Source: Mytilus edulis (Eukaryota > Mollusca > Bivalvia > Mytilida > Mytilidae). From it: DNA of 64,000 bases. The position numbers and the translations under genes are program-made. Below the pieces are notes generated by a model. That model did no database searches, was not told the origin of the DNA, and was given only the letters and a program-made list of their open reading frames with translations. The DNA is taken from assembly GCF_963676685.1 (NCBI RefSeq), contig NC_092350.1:42255373-42319372 (forward strand). The letters run 5' to 3'. Every line of letters begins with the position of its first letter. Positions within the stretch are counted from its first letter, which is position 1. Below, piece after piece: positions 37,801 through 49,880 of this stretch.

Positions 37801-39358
37801 AATAAGTAAACAGAAATCTATGAAATTTTAAAAAAAGGTCTATGACCACAAAAGGAAGGTTGGGATTGATTTTGGGAGTTTTAGTCCCAACAGTTTAGGA
37901 ATAAGGGGCCAAAAACAGGTCCCAAATAAGCATTTTTCTTGGTTTTTGCACAATAACTTTAGTATAAGTTAATAGAAATCTATGAAATTTTAACACAAGG
38001 TTTATGACCACAAAAGGAAGGTTTGGATTGATTTTGGGAGTGTTGATCCCAACGAATTAGGGGCCAAAAGGGCCCAAAATTAAACTTTGTTTGATTTCAT
38101 CAAAAAATTAATTATTGGGGTTCTTTGATATGCCAAATCTTACCGTGTATTCAGATTTTAATTTTTGGTCCTGTTTTCAAATTGGTGTAAATTAAGGTCC
38201 AAAGGGTCCAAAATTAAACTTAGCGTGATGTTAACAAAAATTGAATTCTTGGGGTTCTTTGATATGCTGAATCTAAACATGTACTTAGATATTAGATTAT
38301 GGACCCAGTTTTCAAGTTGGTCCAAATCGGGGTCCAAAATTATTATATCAAGTATTATGCAATAGCAAGAAATTTTCAATTGCACAGTATTCCGCAATAG
38401 CAAGAAATCTTCAATTGCACAGTATTGTGCAATAGCAAGAAATTTTCAATTGCACACTACAGTATTGCGCAATAGCAAGAAATCTTCAATTGCACAGTAT
38501 TGTGCAATAGCAAAAAATCTTCAATTGCACATTATTGCGCAATAGCAAGGAATATCTAATTGCGCAATATTGCGCAATAGCAAGAAATATTCAATTGCAC
38601 AGTATTATCCCGTTTTCAAATTGGTCTACATTAAGGTCCAAAGGATCAAAAATTAAAACTTTGTTTGATTTCAACAAAAATTGAATATATGGGGTTCTTC
38701 AATATGCTGAATCTAACCATGTATTTAGATTTTTAATATTTTGGCCCGGTTATCAAATTGGTCCACATTGAGGTCTAAAGGGTCTAAAATTGAACATTAT
38801 TTGATTTCATCAAAAATTGAATTCTTGGGGTTCTATGATATGCTGAATATAACCATGTATTTAGATTTTGGATATTGGACCATAATAGGTAAATGTCCAA
38901 TTTAAAATTTTTAAGTTTTCAAGTTTAAGTTCTTAGACCACATTCATTCTGTGTCAGAAACCTATGTTGTGTCAACTATTTAATCACAATCCAAATTCAG
39001 AGCTGTATCAAGCTTAAATGTTGTGTCCATACTTGTCCCAACTGTTCAGGGTTCGACCTCTGCGGTCGTATAAAGCTGTGCCCTGCGGAGCATCTGGTTG
39101 TGTCGTAGTAGGATGAAATATGATGGAATAAAACTAAAGTAAGATATATCTTAATGTGAGTAGTATTTACATCCCTTTCAATACTTAAAAAGAGAGCTCC
39201 CAAAATCAGCTTTGATAATTCATATAAATATAAAGAAATAACCTACCGGTAACATAGATAACTGACATGCTCATTATGTTTTGATTTTTCTTTTTTTTCA
39301 GAATTTTGTAGAAAGTGAAACCCATAGAGAAGACAACAAAGATTCAGATATGTCATAG
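31815..39358 (+). CDS. ILRUN: ILRUN (C6orf106) orthologue, complete, five exons
   Basis: Human ILRUN dampens antiviral and pro-inflammatory transcription through IRF3 and p300/CBP; the role in molluscs is inferred. Exons are 31815-31972, 33214-33377, 35148-35345, 36496-36770 and 39302-39358. All borders are GT-AG and phases agree, giving about 283 residues against 298 in human. Residues 1-65 form the UBA-like domain (FSSLGTTDKEVLISEFQKLL, then FFLDMNNWNLQAAVCAYYDF). Residues about 80-185 form the NBR1-like domain, with its four tryptophans at 102 (KTWRIRN), 112 (AWPPG), 162 (QWRM) and 177 (VIWVI). GGLLGVTQQLSSF and NPFASP follow, then a Ser/Pro/Thr-rich tail ending EDNKDSDMS. The ATG at 31815 matches the conserved MDVD start. 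Large introns hold several dispersed repeats. Confidence 0.96.
33404..33900 (+). repeat. Dispersed mussel repeat in ILRUN intron 2, GATGTGGTATGATTGCCAA family
   Basis: It begins GAAGATGTGGTATGATTGCC and runs through CAACTATAGGTCCAC and AATGAGCAAAGCCCA to about 33560, then becomes degenerate repeat text. Minus-strand frames over the end of exon 2 are shadows. Confidence 0.85.
33901..35147. other. Rest of ILRUN intron 2
   Basis: No exon. It contains loosely repeated text (ATACATGTAGCTTCTGAT at about 34899 and again at about 35050) and a GGTCCGGCAAAAC-like stretch at 33965-34090. Confidence 0.5.
35800..36240 (+). repeat. 'TAACTCAAAAA' dispersed repeat in ILRUN intron 3
   Basis: It carries GGACAATAACTCAAAA three times, with CATAAAACTT and TTTTATTCAT blocks between. 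This is the family of 3525-3880. Confidence 0.65.
37535..39110 (+). repeat. GGTCGTATA-family dispersed repeat in ILRUN intron 4
   Basis: It opens with the hairpin TATACGACC ... GGTCGTATA (about 37538-37572) and a CGTTGGCGTTG / CGTCGTCG tract. It then has tandem blocks around AAAGGAAGGTTGG and GGGGTTCTTTGATATGC, and ends GACCTCTGCGGTCGTATAAA. Related copies are at 44680-45645 (+), 46340-47140 (-) and 48340-49880 (-). The open frames across it (VQFSNW, LDQLENW and similar) are repeat-derived on either strand. Confidence 0.88.
38345..38610 (+). repeat. Roughly 35-bp tandem array rich in ATTGCGCAAT palindromes
   Basis: The unit is about CAATAGCAAGAAATCTTCAA plus TTGCACAGTATTGTG. There are about seven copies, with four perfect ATTGCGCAAT palindromes at 38464, 38534, 38559 and 38569. 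This array is specific to this copy of the GGTCGTATA element; the other copies I compared lack it, apart from a single degenerate unit near 3890-3930. Confidence 0.85.
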
Positions 39359-42300
39359 CAAAAAGTGTTAATATACAATAGTATGACTTAACCAGAAAGA
39401 TCAGATATTTTGTGGCATCTTTGTATCAATGTGTCATATCATACTGTATTTATATGTATTTTCATATCTTAACCAGAAGATAAGAGGGTCCTTTTGACCT
39501 CACAAGTTATTGTTCTATTGATAAAAGGATATTAAAAATGTACAGAAAAGTAAATGAGATTTAAATGCTCTTACTTTTTTAAACTCGTAAAGAAACTTGT
39601 AAAGTAAAAATAATCAAGGTCATTCGTCAATATAACCTCTTAAAGGTCAGTTAATAGCCATAAGGCTGATTTTTGTTCTAAAAAAAAGCAAATTTTATGA
39701 AAAAATATCAGGGTTCCTATGCATCCTATCTTGAAAACTGGTGAATGAAAAACTGCCATGACTTAAAATACATAAAAAGTAGGGAGGAAAATGAGAATAC
39801 AACATCAAAATCCTCTCATCATTCAAAAAGAAAATACACATAGAACAAAGATAAATGGCCATCCTAAATATTCCATGAGTAAAAAAAAATGATAAAACCA
39901 AAAAGTGTAAAATTGAAAACCTACAAGTTTATTTAAAAATATCATACATACATGAGGGTGGTAAAGGTTAATTTCATGCAACATGTTTTGTCACTTTTAT
40001 TTTACATGCCGCCATGAAAATCGGTAAAAAGATCAACGTGCAAGAAATTTTTAATTGTTCATTCATCGTGAAATGGCAATTTTATTTTGCATTCTTCAGT
40101 GCAGATATCCCCCCTTTACGCCCCTCATACTTACATATATATTTTTATCCTTATTGTATTGAAGATATTATTTCTTTTAGTTAAATTATAAGAAATATTT
40201 TGTTATTTATTATTCAATGAATTCATTTAGAACTGATGTAATTCAATGCTTGTATGTTTAGAATGAATTGTATCCTCCAATGATCATGTTTATTATTATT
40301 ACTTTGTTAGAATATATTTCAGAGAATATCTTTTCTTCATTACATAACAATCTTGCAGTCATAATTACTGCAAGGCTCCTTGATATATATTAACCTATTA
40401 TTAGATGAGGAGTCTTAATTGATAGAAAATTAGGTTTTGTCCTTTTTCTCCAGCTGTTTTATTTCCTCAAAGAGTCAATACCAGAAGGTTAATAAAACCT
40501 AGAGAAATTAAAATATGGAAGTGTCTTAATGACTAACTAAAGAGATTTTCCAACATTTTTACAGCTATCTATCAATGAAATTGAAATGTTTATGTTATAA
40601 ATACAAGAGAAATTGTTCCAACTTCATTGTTTCATAAGATAGGAATTTATAAGGTTACTTAACCATTCATTCTGGTTTATTAATAAAGATGTTACCTGAT
40701 GAGAAATAGCTAAAATCATCACCAGGTTAATTGAGCATTAAGTTTTATTGTGGTATTCATGTAATACATTCCTTTGCACATTGATCTTGAGCCTTGCTAT
40801 GCTGAATTATAAATTTAGAAATGTAAAAAAAAAAAATTATGCTGCTGCAAATTAATTAATTAATTAATTATAATCATGACTAGTTGTTACAGTACTCATA
40901 ATTTATCTGTTAACTTTAATATAATGAAATCATATTTTATGTAAATATTTGTAACAGCTCAATTATCTTTAGTTATCTGATAAATGAATTTTACATCTTG
41001 AACAGTTGGGCATGCAGGTATAGTTTTTTGCATTGCCAAACGTAAGAGATTAGGAAGGTAATCCAGAGGTGCTGACAGCCTAAAATTTTTGTTTAATGCA
41101 TTAAATTTCAAAAGTAAGAAACCAGTATACTTCATTTCTAATATACAAATGCCTTATGTTTGAAATGCCGTCTGGCATTTGTCTGTTGTCCTTTACCACA
41201 CATTCATTATTCAGTTTTTAGTTACAAATCAAGGAGTCAAAGCTGTATGCAAAATTTTACAAAACTCTGACATAGCCCATTTACTGTAACTTGACTACGA
41301 CTTTTATTGTTTTTCATTCAACTTATAATAAAGCCACACAGTATAACTGTATGGGTCAGATATTGTAGTCTAACCTTATAACACTTGTTTGCTGAACATT
41401 GTAATTATGTAACATTTTGTTATTGTAAGAATACATTGTTACTGTATGTGAGGATGGACGTGAGAGATTGAATGACAAGTCTTTTTTTTAGTTTATAAAT
41501 ATAATGCAGGGAGAATAATTTTTCTAACTTTTGATTTATTATTATGATTCAACTTTTTTCTGAATGTTTTTGTTTACAGCAAGAGTTAAATTTAAATACA
41601 AAATGAAATGCATTATAAATTAAATATTTAAAAACTTGGTATAACAGAAAAAGACACTACCTGCACGTTCATTTCACTATAGTATTTTACTATAATCTAT
41701 CACTTTTACAAAGGTCTGAATTATGCCTTGATAAATAGGTTTTAACTTTTGCTTCATTTTTCAATTTGACTGACATCTTTAGGGAAATTTGACAGATTTT
41801 GGGGTAAAAACGGTGCTTATTTAAGACCTATTTTTGGTAGATTAACATTATAACTTTAGGAACATAAAATGACCACACTATTTCTAACAGGTAGAAATGC
41901 ACCTGCTGTCAGAATATTTTTTTGGCAAAGGGTTGTGTTCAATATCATTTCTTATCATTTGAAAGAGTGAAACTGTCATATAATTACCTGATATTACAAG
42001 ATCCATAGATTCACCATTTAAATTGTTAATGGGAGACAATTTTAAAAAACTTCATGCATATAAATTAGCATTTTATTCACATATATTGTGAATTATATTT
42101 CATTAAAAAAATCTTATTATTTTAGTCAAATTTGTAGCACTTTCTCGTCAAATCTTACATTTGTTACTTTAATTTCTAATACTTAACCAATCATATTTAA
42201 ACAAAGAAATCAGATAAAGGTTGAGGCTATATACATCCTTTCCCAATCAGGATAGAAAGAACAATAATTGGATTCCCATACAACATTATCAAATAATTTA

Positions 42301-43200
42301 ATTTTGGATGTAACACGTCTTCTGATTGGCTGACGTTATTTTGTTATCAGCCCATAGACATAATTTAGTCATGTGACCGTGACGTCATCAACGTTTTTTC
42401 ATGGTTTTCTACGGTTTGAAATGGAATTTATAATTAAATTATAGTAAATGACGCGTTATTTAGTGTGCACCAAATTTTTTATGTTATTTCTTCATAGACA
42501 GAAAAAATATTACAGTCATTCCTTAAATAGAAACTACATGATTAAAATCTTAAAGAACATGCAGTCTTGGTAAATGTTAAGATAGCATCAAATTGGTCTT
42601 TCTCGTAATTTTATTAATTTGAATAGTCTCCATGTTTGTTTAATAGAAAGTAAAGTGTAAATATACGGTTTGTTATATGATGGTGATGAAAGAAATATTT
42701 TTGATAGAAATAAATGAAATGATCTCATGCTAATCAATTGTTGTAGTCTTTTTTTTTCTCACTTTTTGTTCCAAAAGGACCGGATAATCTATTATCTTCA
42801 CTGGTCTCATAGGGCATTATGATCTATTTTCTTCACTATGTGTCCATTACCAACTTTTTGTCTGTCTGTTTATTGATAATTATATTTTTATTATCCCCAT
42901 TGATATAACCTTGCCAATTAAAAAATAAATGCTTGGCAGGAATAAAACCAGGATATTTAAGGTCCTTATAAGAATTCCTCATTTCCTTACCATCTGATGA
43001 TAAAACATGGTCAGAGAAAATCTTTGATTCTGAGTTTGTAGCTACAAAACTATGCTAAAACTGCATTGTTCTATGTTTTGTAACATGTTAGTTGGTTGAT
43101 AAAGGAAGGCTCTATAATTGATTCTCAAATAGAGCAGCATTAGTGGCACATATTTCTCCTCATTCAAACTTTTTTCTGGCTGAATTCCTGCGGCCAAAAT
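39359..43200. other. 3' flank of ILRUN and intergenic DNA
   Basis: AT-rich, with several AATAAA signals and an AATT microsatellite at about 40851-40871. No exon or clear mobile element. A fragment of the GATGTGGTATG family (GCTATAAAGGGCCCC) starts just after, at about 43222. Confidence 0.5.
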
Positions 43201-43469
43201 TAACCAAATGCCATGGCTCACAGCTATAAAGGGCCCCAAAAATGACTGGTGTAAACCATAAAAACAGGAAAAACAACTGTCTGATCTAATCCTTTACAAA
43301 TCAATCTTTAATCCGTATTGAGCAATTAGAAAAAAACCACGCTGAAGCTTCAAAGCTGAATGTTTTGAAACATTGAGGATTGATAATTAAAGGACCTTCA
43401 AGCGATTCTCATTGGGCGAGGAGAGCTATTCTCATCACTTGTCATAAACTCTTTTTACATTTTTAACTT

Positions 43470-44165
43470 CTTCTAGAGAACCAGTGAAATGAATGGAACC
43501 AAACATGACATAAATGTTCCTTATGAGGTGCTGACCAAGTGTTGTTACTTTGAATTTGATCCATCATTCAAGATGGCCACAAGGGGGGACTTAGATTAAC
43601 ATAGGACCCTATGTTAAATACAGAAGATGTCTTCTTTTAGAGAACCACTGAATGGAATGAAACCAAACATGGCATGAATGTTTCTTATGCAGTGCACCAA
43701 GTGCTGTTACTTTGAAGTAGATCCATTATCCTCTCCCTTGACACCATTTGCGAGTATGGTCTCGAGGAAACGATGATAGTCCGTCGGAAGGGGACGATAA
43801 ATGGCTGACCCGTGTTAAGAGAGAGCCATATCTCTTGCACGTTAAAGACACCCTTGTAGATTTCGAAAAAGAGCAGGCTAATGCCGCTACAAGGCAGCAC
43901 TCGCACCCGCAAAGTGGAAAGGGATTAATATAAGTTGCAAAAACTTGTTTCCTAATCCACTATAAATAAATATGTTTAAACTATCCAAGATGACCATCAG
44001 CAGGGGACTTATTTAACAAAGGACCCTATGGAAATACATCCAAATATCTTCTTTTAGAGAACCACTGAATGTAATGAATCCAAACATGGCATAAATAATC
44101 ATAATGAGGTGCTGATGAAGCGTGATACTTTGTTGCTTATTTACCATTCAAGATGACAACCAGAT
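43470..44165 (+). repeat. Roughly 150-bp tandem repeat, three units, interrupted by a SINE-like insertion
   Basis: Units share TAGAGAACCACTGAATG, AACCAAACATGGCATAAATG, TTATGAGGTGCTGA and a TTCAAGATGGCCA-like block. They begin at about 43475, 43637 and 44055. The second unit is split between 43730 and 43985. Confidence 0.85.
43731..43984 (+). mobile_element. SINE-like element inserted in the tandem repeat
   Basis: Roughly 250 bp with unusually high GC compared with its surroundings. It carries GATAGTCCGTCGGAAGGGG, GATAAATGGCTGACCCG, GTTAAAGACACCCTTGTAG and GCAGCACTCGCACCCGC. I recognise this as a conserved core recurring in bivalve sequence, but I cannot assign it to a named SINE family or show A and B boxes. 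The overlapping frames on both strands (61 and 75 codons) are probably not protein-coding. Confidence 0.6.
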
Positions 44166-44205
44166 GATTTTATGGCCCCGCAACAAAGTTGTCAGTTTTA
44201 CCCTT

Positions 44206-44640
44206 GTCCGAAATTCCGTAACTCCGCAATTCTGTAACTCCGAAATTCTGTAATTCCGTAATTCTGAAATTCTGTCATTCCGCAACAAACCATTATACAG
44301 AGTTTTTTTCTAAACGCCTTCAGATATTGGGCTGGTTTTTGGTATGTGAGTTAACCATGATGTGTTACAGATCAAGTTTAAGTTTCGTTCCACTCTGCTA
44401 ATTTTTGTTGAAATTACGGGCTTTGGACCTTTAATAAATTGTTGAAAATCACAGGTATACATACTTTTTTTTCTATAGGCCACCAGATTTTGAGCTGCTT
44501 TTTGATATGTGAGACTACCATCTTGTTTGTGTCCACATGTGTTATTCAAATTGCAGATTTTTCAACTTTTTGGGACAGGGCCACTCGTGTCGCTTTGACA
44601 CATTTAGTTTTTATTAAATTATTAAGGGGCTGATATTAAA
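44206..44640 (+). repeat. ATTCCGTAACTCCG microrepeat followed by a two-unit repeat
   Basis: 44206-44290 alternates ATTCCGTAA, CTCCG and ATTCTGTAA blocks. 44305-44610 has two units sharing GGGCTGGTTTTTGGTATGTG-like text about 170 bp apart. Confidence 0.7.
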
Positions 44641-44679
44641 CCAAATTTGGCCTCAATCATTATTCGGTTATCTGTTGTC

Positions 44680-45645
44680 ATTTTTATACGACCACAAAAA
44701 TTAAAATTGTTTTGGTCGTATATTGGTATGACGTTGGCTTCGTCATCGTCATTTGGTTTTCGCACTGTAACTTTAGTATAAGTAAATAGAAATCTATGTA
44801 ATTTAAACACAAGGTTTATAACCATAAAAGGAAGGTTTGGATTGATTTTGGGAGTTTTGGTCCCAACATTTTAGGAATTAGGGGCCAAAAAAGGTCCCAA
44901 ATAAGCATTTTTTTTGGTTTTTGTACAATAACTTTAGTATAAGTAAATAGAAATCTATGAAATTTTAATACAAGGTTTATGACCACAAAAGGAAGGTTGG
45001 GATTGATTTTGGGAGTTTTGGTCCCAACAGTTTAGGAATTAGGGGCCAAAAGGGTCCAGAACTAAACTTTGTTTGATTTCATCAAAAAATTAATCATTGG
45101 GGTTCTTTGATATGCTGAATCTAAACATGTACTTAGATTTTTGATTATGGGCCCAGTTTTCAAGTTGGTCCAAATTGGGCTCCAAAATTAAAGATTGTTT
45201 GATTTCAACAAAAATTGGATGTACATGTATGGGGTTCTTAAATATGATGAATCTAACCATGTATTTTGATTTTTAATATTTGGGCACGGTTATCAATTTG
45301 CTCCTCAGTGAGGTCTAAAGGGTCTAAAATTGATCATTATTTGATTTCATCAAAAATTGAATTCTTGGGGTTCTATGATATACTGAATCTAACCATGTAT
45401 TTAGATTTTGGATTTTGGATCATAATAGGTAAATGTCCAATTTAAAACTTTTAAGTTTTTAAGTTTAAGTTCTTAGACCACATTCACTCTGTGTCAGAAA
45501 CCTATGTTGTGACAACTATTTAATCACAATCCAAATTCAGAGCTGTATCAAGCTTAAATGTTGTGTCCATACTTGCCTCAACCTCAACTTTTCAGGGTTC
45601 GACCTCTGCAGTCGTATAAAGCTGCGCCCTGCAGAGCATCTGGTT
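44680..45645 (+). repeat. GGTCGTATA-family dispersed repeat
   Basis: Starts TATACGACCACAAAAATT and ends GCAGTCGTATAAAGCTGCG. The internal order is the same as 37535-39110, but without the ATTGCGCAAT array. Confidence 0.88.
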
Positions 45646-45714
45646 ATCTATTTTTACATGATTTCCAAAACCAAAGTAGACTCAGGTGAGCGACACAGGA
45701 TCTTGAGAATTTCT

Positions 45715-46340
45715 AGTTAGCTCACCTGGCCCACAGGGGAAAGTGAGCTTTTGCCATCAGTTGAAATGATTGTCTGTCTGTCGTCGTCATCTTGTCTCCA
45801 TCTTCTACCAACTCTTCTGCACTGAAACTACTTGACCAAAATCATCGTTGAGGTTACTCATTTTTAAAATGTGTTTGATGACTTCCGCCTGCCAACCAAG
45901 ATGGCAAACATTAGTTGAAATAGAAAATAGGAGTAAACTGCAAATTTTGCGTTTTATTTCTAAAACTTATAAGAGAAAATCTAACAAGGCAGAAATGTTA
46001 AGATATGCGAGGTCTTCCTATTGTCTGTTTGTATCAAAACTGTCAACCTACTTCTTATAGGAGCTATTGCCCATGAATTTTCTTTAAAATAAAAGTATGC
46101 CTATTATTTTAAAAATTATAAAAAAAAGGACAACTCCTTTTTAAAGTTATGGCCCTTTAATGGTGATTATTGCCACTTTTGGTGATACTTATTGCTGAAT
46201 TTTTCGTTTCCGTTCTGTAACTTTAGTTTACCTCCATTTTAACGTCATAAAACTTATACACAATGTGATACATCTCGTAGCTAGTGCCCCTTTAATGGAT
46301 TCAATATAACAGATGGGGTTGATACTCTGAACAGTTTGGG
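45715..46340 (+). repeat. GTGAGCTTTTGCCATCA-type dispersed repeat
   Basis: Begins GCTCACCTGGCCCACAGGGG followed by a TGTCTGTCGTCGTCATC tract. I recognise this type from bivalve genomes. Its 3' limit is uncertain. The 70-codon frame inside is not supported as a gene. Confidence 0.6.
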
Positions 46341-47140
46341 ACAAGTATGGATACATCATTCAAGATTGATATAGCTCTAAATTTTGATTGTTATTAAGTA
46401 TTTGACACAGCATAGGTTTCCGACACAGAATGAAGTGGTCTCAGAACTTGAAAATGTGAAATTGAACAGTTATATCTATAAAGGTCCAATATTCATATAT
46501 CTATATTCATGGTTAAATTCAGCATAACAGAACTTTTGATGAAATCATGCAACCAAATTTAAAATGTGTGCCCAAAGGACATAAACTAAATACACGGTAA
46601 GAGTCATCATATCAAAGAACCCCGTATATTCAATTTTTGTTGAATTTCAAAGTGGATCAATTTAAAAAACGGGTCCAAAAATAAAAAAATCGAAATACAT
46701 GATTAGATTCGGAATATCAAAGAGCCCAATAATTCAATGTTTGATGAAATCAGACAAAGTTTAATTTTAGATCCTTTGGACCTCATTGTGGACCAATTGG
46801 TAAACTAGGCCCAAAATCCAAAACTAAATACATGGTTTTATTCAGCGTTTTTGCGAACGCCAATAATTTACGACTTATAAATTAAATCCCATTGGAATTT
46901 GTCAAGAAATAAGCAATTCATACACAGTATTAGAACAGTGTAATGTTGGTCCCTTTTTACTCAACGGTTAGGGCCAAAAACCCTAAAATCAATCCCAACT
47001 TGATCTTCCTGTTTTGGTAAGGGACCTTTTGGTATAATCTCATAGATATCCATGCACCCATATATTTAACGTATTGTCTGGAAACCAAATGTCTAAAGAC
47101 GATGCAGAAGACGAACCAGGAAATGGCTGCCAAAAAATGA
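46340..47140 (-). repeat. GGTCGTATA-family dispersed repeat, reverse orientation
   Basis: Reads in reverse through the CAGAAACCTATG, GGGGTTCTTTGATATG-like and AAAGGAAG-like blocks. The terminal hairpin is not recognisable, so the copy is truncated or decayed. Confidence 0.8.
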
Positions 47141-48339
47141 GATCGGTATTAAAATTTCAGTAAATTTGTTTCGATTGGATACATGAAATTATTTTTATAA
47201 ATTTTTAATTTGTGAAAAAAGGCGACCATGCCTGATATCGACGCATAGAAAGAAGACATCTTTTACAGGTTGTTCGAAAAGAAGGGCCTGCATCTCGTCT
47301 AAAAATCTGAAAATTTAACCGTCTCGAGTAGATAAATATCGTATTACACTCGATGCAGTGGTAGACATAATGGTCTTGTAACTGTTTTTATATCCACCTC
47401 ACAATATAATTGAAGTTATGAACTCTTGAGTTATGTTATAACGACAGTTTTTGCTCTAAATTCCATAATTTGTAACCGTTCTTGGCATTATCGCCTTCCT
47501 TAATGAAGACATCTTTTCATATCTATGTTTTTGTCAAAAGATTCCATATAACCTTGACACCTTTTGGATACAACCGTAGGTTACGGCATAGGGATTTATT
47601 TAGGTTTAAAAATGTACAACGTTTTTACATCCTCAAAATGTGCTCACGTGGATCAGAAAGTACTTTTATGAAAAGATTTGCTTAACCCGGCAATATTTCT
47701 TTTTGAAAAAGATCCCTTTAAAAACCGAAATGCAGCCTTTTTATATATTGGGATAAATTTAAAAATCAATATAAAAAGAACATGTGGTATGATGGCCAAT
47801 GACGCAAGTCTCACCAATAGACAAAAAGACATAGACACCATACGTCTTCAACAATGATGAAAGCCACTACCGCACAGTCACATATAAAAGGACATTGTAT
47901 TCAAAAGTAATACTGTCCATCCATACTTTCACCAAGAAGACATAATTCATCGTTTTTAATACATGACATATAAACCTGACGGGATAACCCTGTCGAGTGT
48001 TTTTTGTTTTGAATTTTTCACTCTCGGGGTTGTTAAATTTGAGTTCGTGATATTTAAACTCATAGTATAACACATTCATTTTCAGATGTACATATCTATT
48101 TGTGTTTTTCTCGGTTATGGTATAAGCCAAAAACTTCTGTTTCAAGGTCCTTTTTTATGTTTGTAATATGTGATATGCACTTTTTAAGAGACGATAACGC
48201 CTTATTTTACACGCACACAACACATCAGGGGTTTATTGCCTAGTTGTAGCAGTGTAACCAGTCGTTGCTCCTACTTCTGAATGCCACATGCTTAGCAGAA
48301 TATACAAATGTTTATGTATAAGGTTTGTCCCAGCCTGTG
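47141..48339. other. Non-coding DNA with one dispersed repeat
   Basis: A GATGTGGTATGATTGCCAA-family fragment lies at about 47771-47897 (ACATGTGGTATGATGGCCAA). The remainder shows no gene; open frames of up to 92 codons have no domain resemblance. Confidence 0.55.
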
Positions 48340-49880
48340 TTGAATTGGGGCCAGTATGGACACAACATTGAAACTTGATACATCTCTGAATTTGGATTGT
48401 GATTAAATATTTCACAGCATAGGTTTCTGACACAGAATGAATGTGGTCTAATGAACTTAAAAAAATAAATTTATCTATTAGGGTCCAATATCCAAAATCT
48501 AAATACATGGATTGATTCAGCATATCAAAGAATCCCAAGAATTCAATTTTTGATGAAATCAAACAAAGTTTAATTTTGGACCCTTTTGACTTCAATGTAG
48601 ACCAATTTGATAAGGGCCCAAAAATCAAAAATCTACATACATGGTTAGATTTAGCATATCAAAGAACCCCATACAATTAATCTTATCGAAATCAAACAAA
48701 GTTAAATTTGGACCCCAATTTGGACAAACATGAAAACTGGACCTATAATCAAAAGTCTAAATACATGTTTAGATTCAGCATATCAAAGAACCCCAAGGAT
48801 TAATTTTTTGTTAAAATCAAACGAAATCAAATTTTGGACCCTTTCGACCTTAATGTAGACCAATTTGAAAACGAAACCAAAAAATTAAAATCGAAAAACA
48901 CAGTTAGATTCGGCATATCAAAGAACCCCAATAAATCGATTTTTGATGAAATCAAACAAAGTATTATTTTGGACCCTTTTGACCTCAATGTGGACCAACT
49001 TGATAACGGAGCCCAAAAATCAAAAATCTAAATACATGGTGAGATATAGCATATCGAAGAACCTCCATATATTCAATTAAATCAAACAAAGTTTGATTTT
49101 GGACCCCAATTTGGACCAACTTGAAAACTGGGCCCATAATCAAAAATCTAAACACTTGGTTAGATTCAGCATATCAATGAACCCCAATAATTCAATTTTT
49201 GTTAAAATCAATCTAAGTTTAATTTTGGACCCTTTGGACCTTGATGAAGATCAATTTGAAAACGGGACCCAAAACTTAAAATCTTAAAACACAGTTAGAT
49301 TCGGCATATCAAAGAACCTTTATAATTAAATTTTTGATGAAATCAAACAAAATAAATTTTTGAGCCTATGTGGACCAATTAAAAAAACAGGGACCGAAAA
49401 ACAAAAACTTAATACACGGTTAGATTCAGCATATTTAAGAACCCGTAGAATTCAAAAATAAAACCCCATTGAAATCGGTAAAAAAATAAGCAATTTATAC
49501 AAAGTATTGTTTTTGGCCCCTTTTTTGCCCCTATTTCATAAACAGTTTGGACCATTACCCTCAAAATCAATTCAAACCTTTCTTTTTTGGCATGGAACCT
49601 TGTGGTAAAATTTTAGACGGATCCATACACTTACACACAAGTTATTATTTTAACCCTTTTGGGCCCCTTGTTCCAAAACTCTTGGGACCATTATCCCCAA
49701 AACCAATCCCAAACCCCCTTTTGTGGTTTCAAACCTTGTATTAAAATTTCATAGAGATCCATTTACTTAAACTAAACTTATTGTCCGGAAACTAAGTGTC
49801 TCCAGGCGACGATGACGACGACGACGAACGACGACGTGATACCAATATACGAACGCAAATTTTTTTGCGGTCGTATAAAA
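48340..49880 (-). repeat. GGTCGTATA-family dispersed repeat, reverse orientation
   Basis: Begins with the reverse of the element's 3' part and ends at GATACCAATATACGAACGC and GCGGTCGTATAAAA, with a GACGACGACGACGAACGACG tract just before. The repeating frames with DPFDLNVDQFEN-like text reflect its internal tandem units, not a protein. Confidence 0.87.

Noticed and set aside
43685..43933. Overlapping 75- and 61-codon frames on opposite strands, with near-coding GC content
   Set aside because: They fall within the SINE-like element and interrupt a tandem repeat. Two opposed frames over a conserved non-coding core do not indicate a protein.
48834..49287. Two 64-65 codon frames with DPFDLNVDQFEN / LDQLENW phrases suggesting a repeat protein
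   Set aside because: They follow the tandem units of the GGTCGTATA repeat. Equivalent frames appear on the opposite strand in other copies (38158-38403), and there is no start or splice support.
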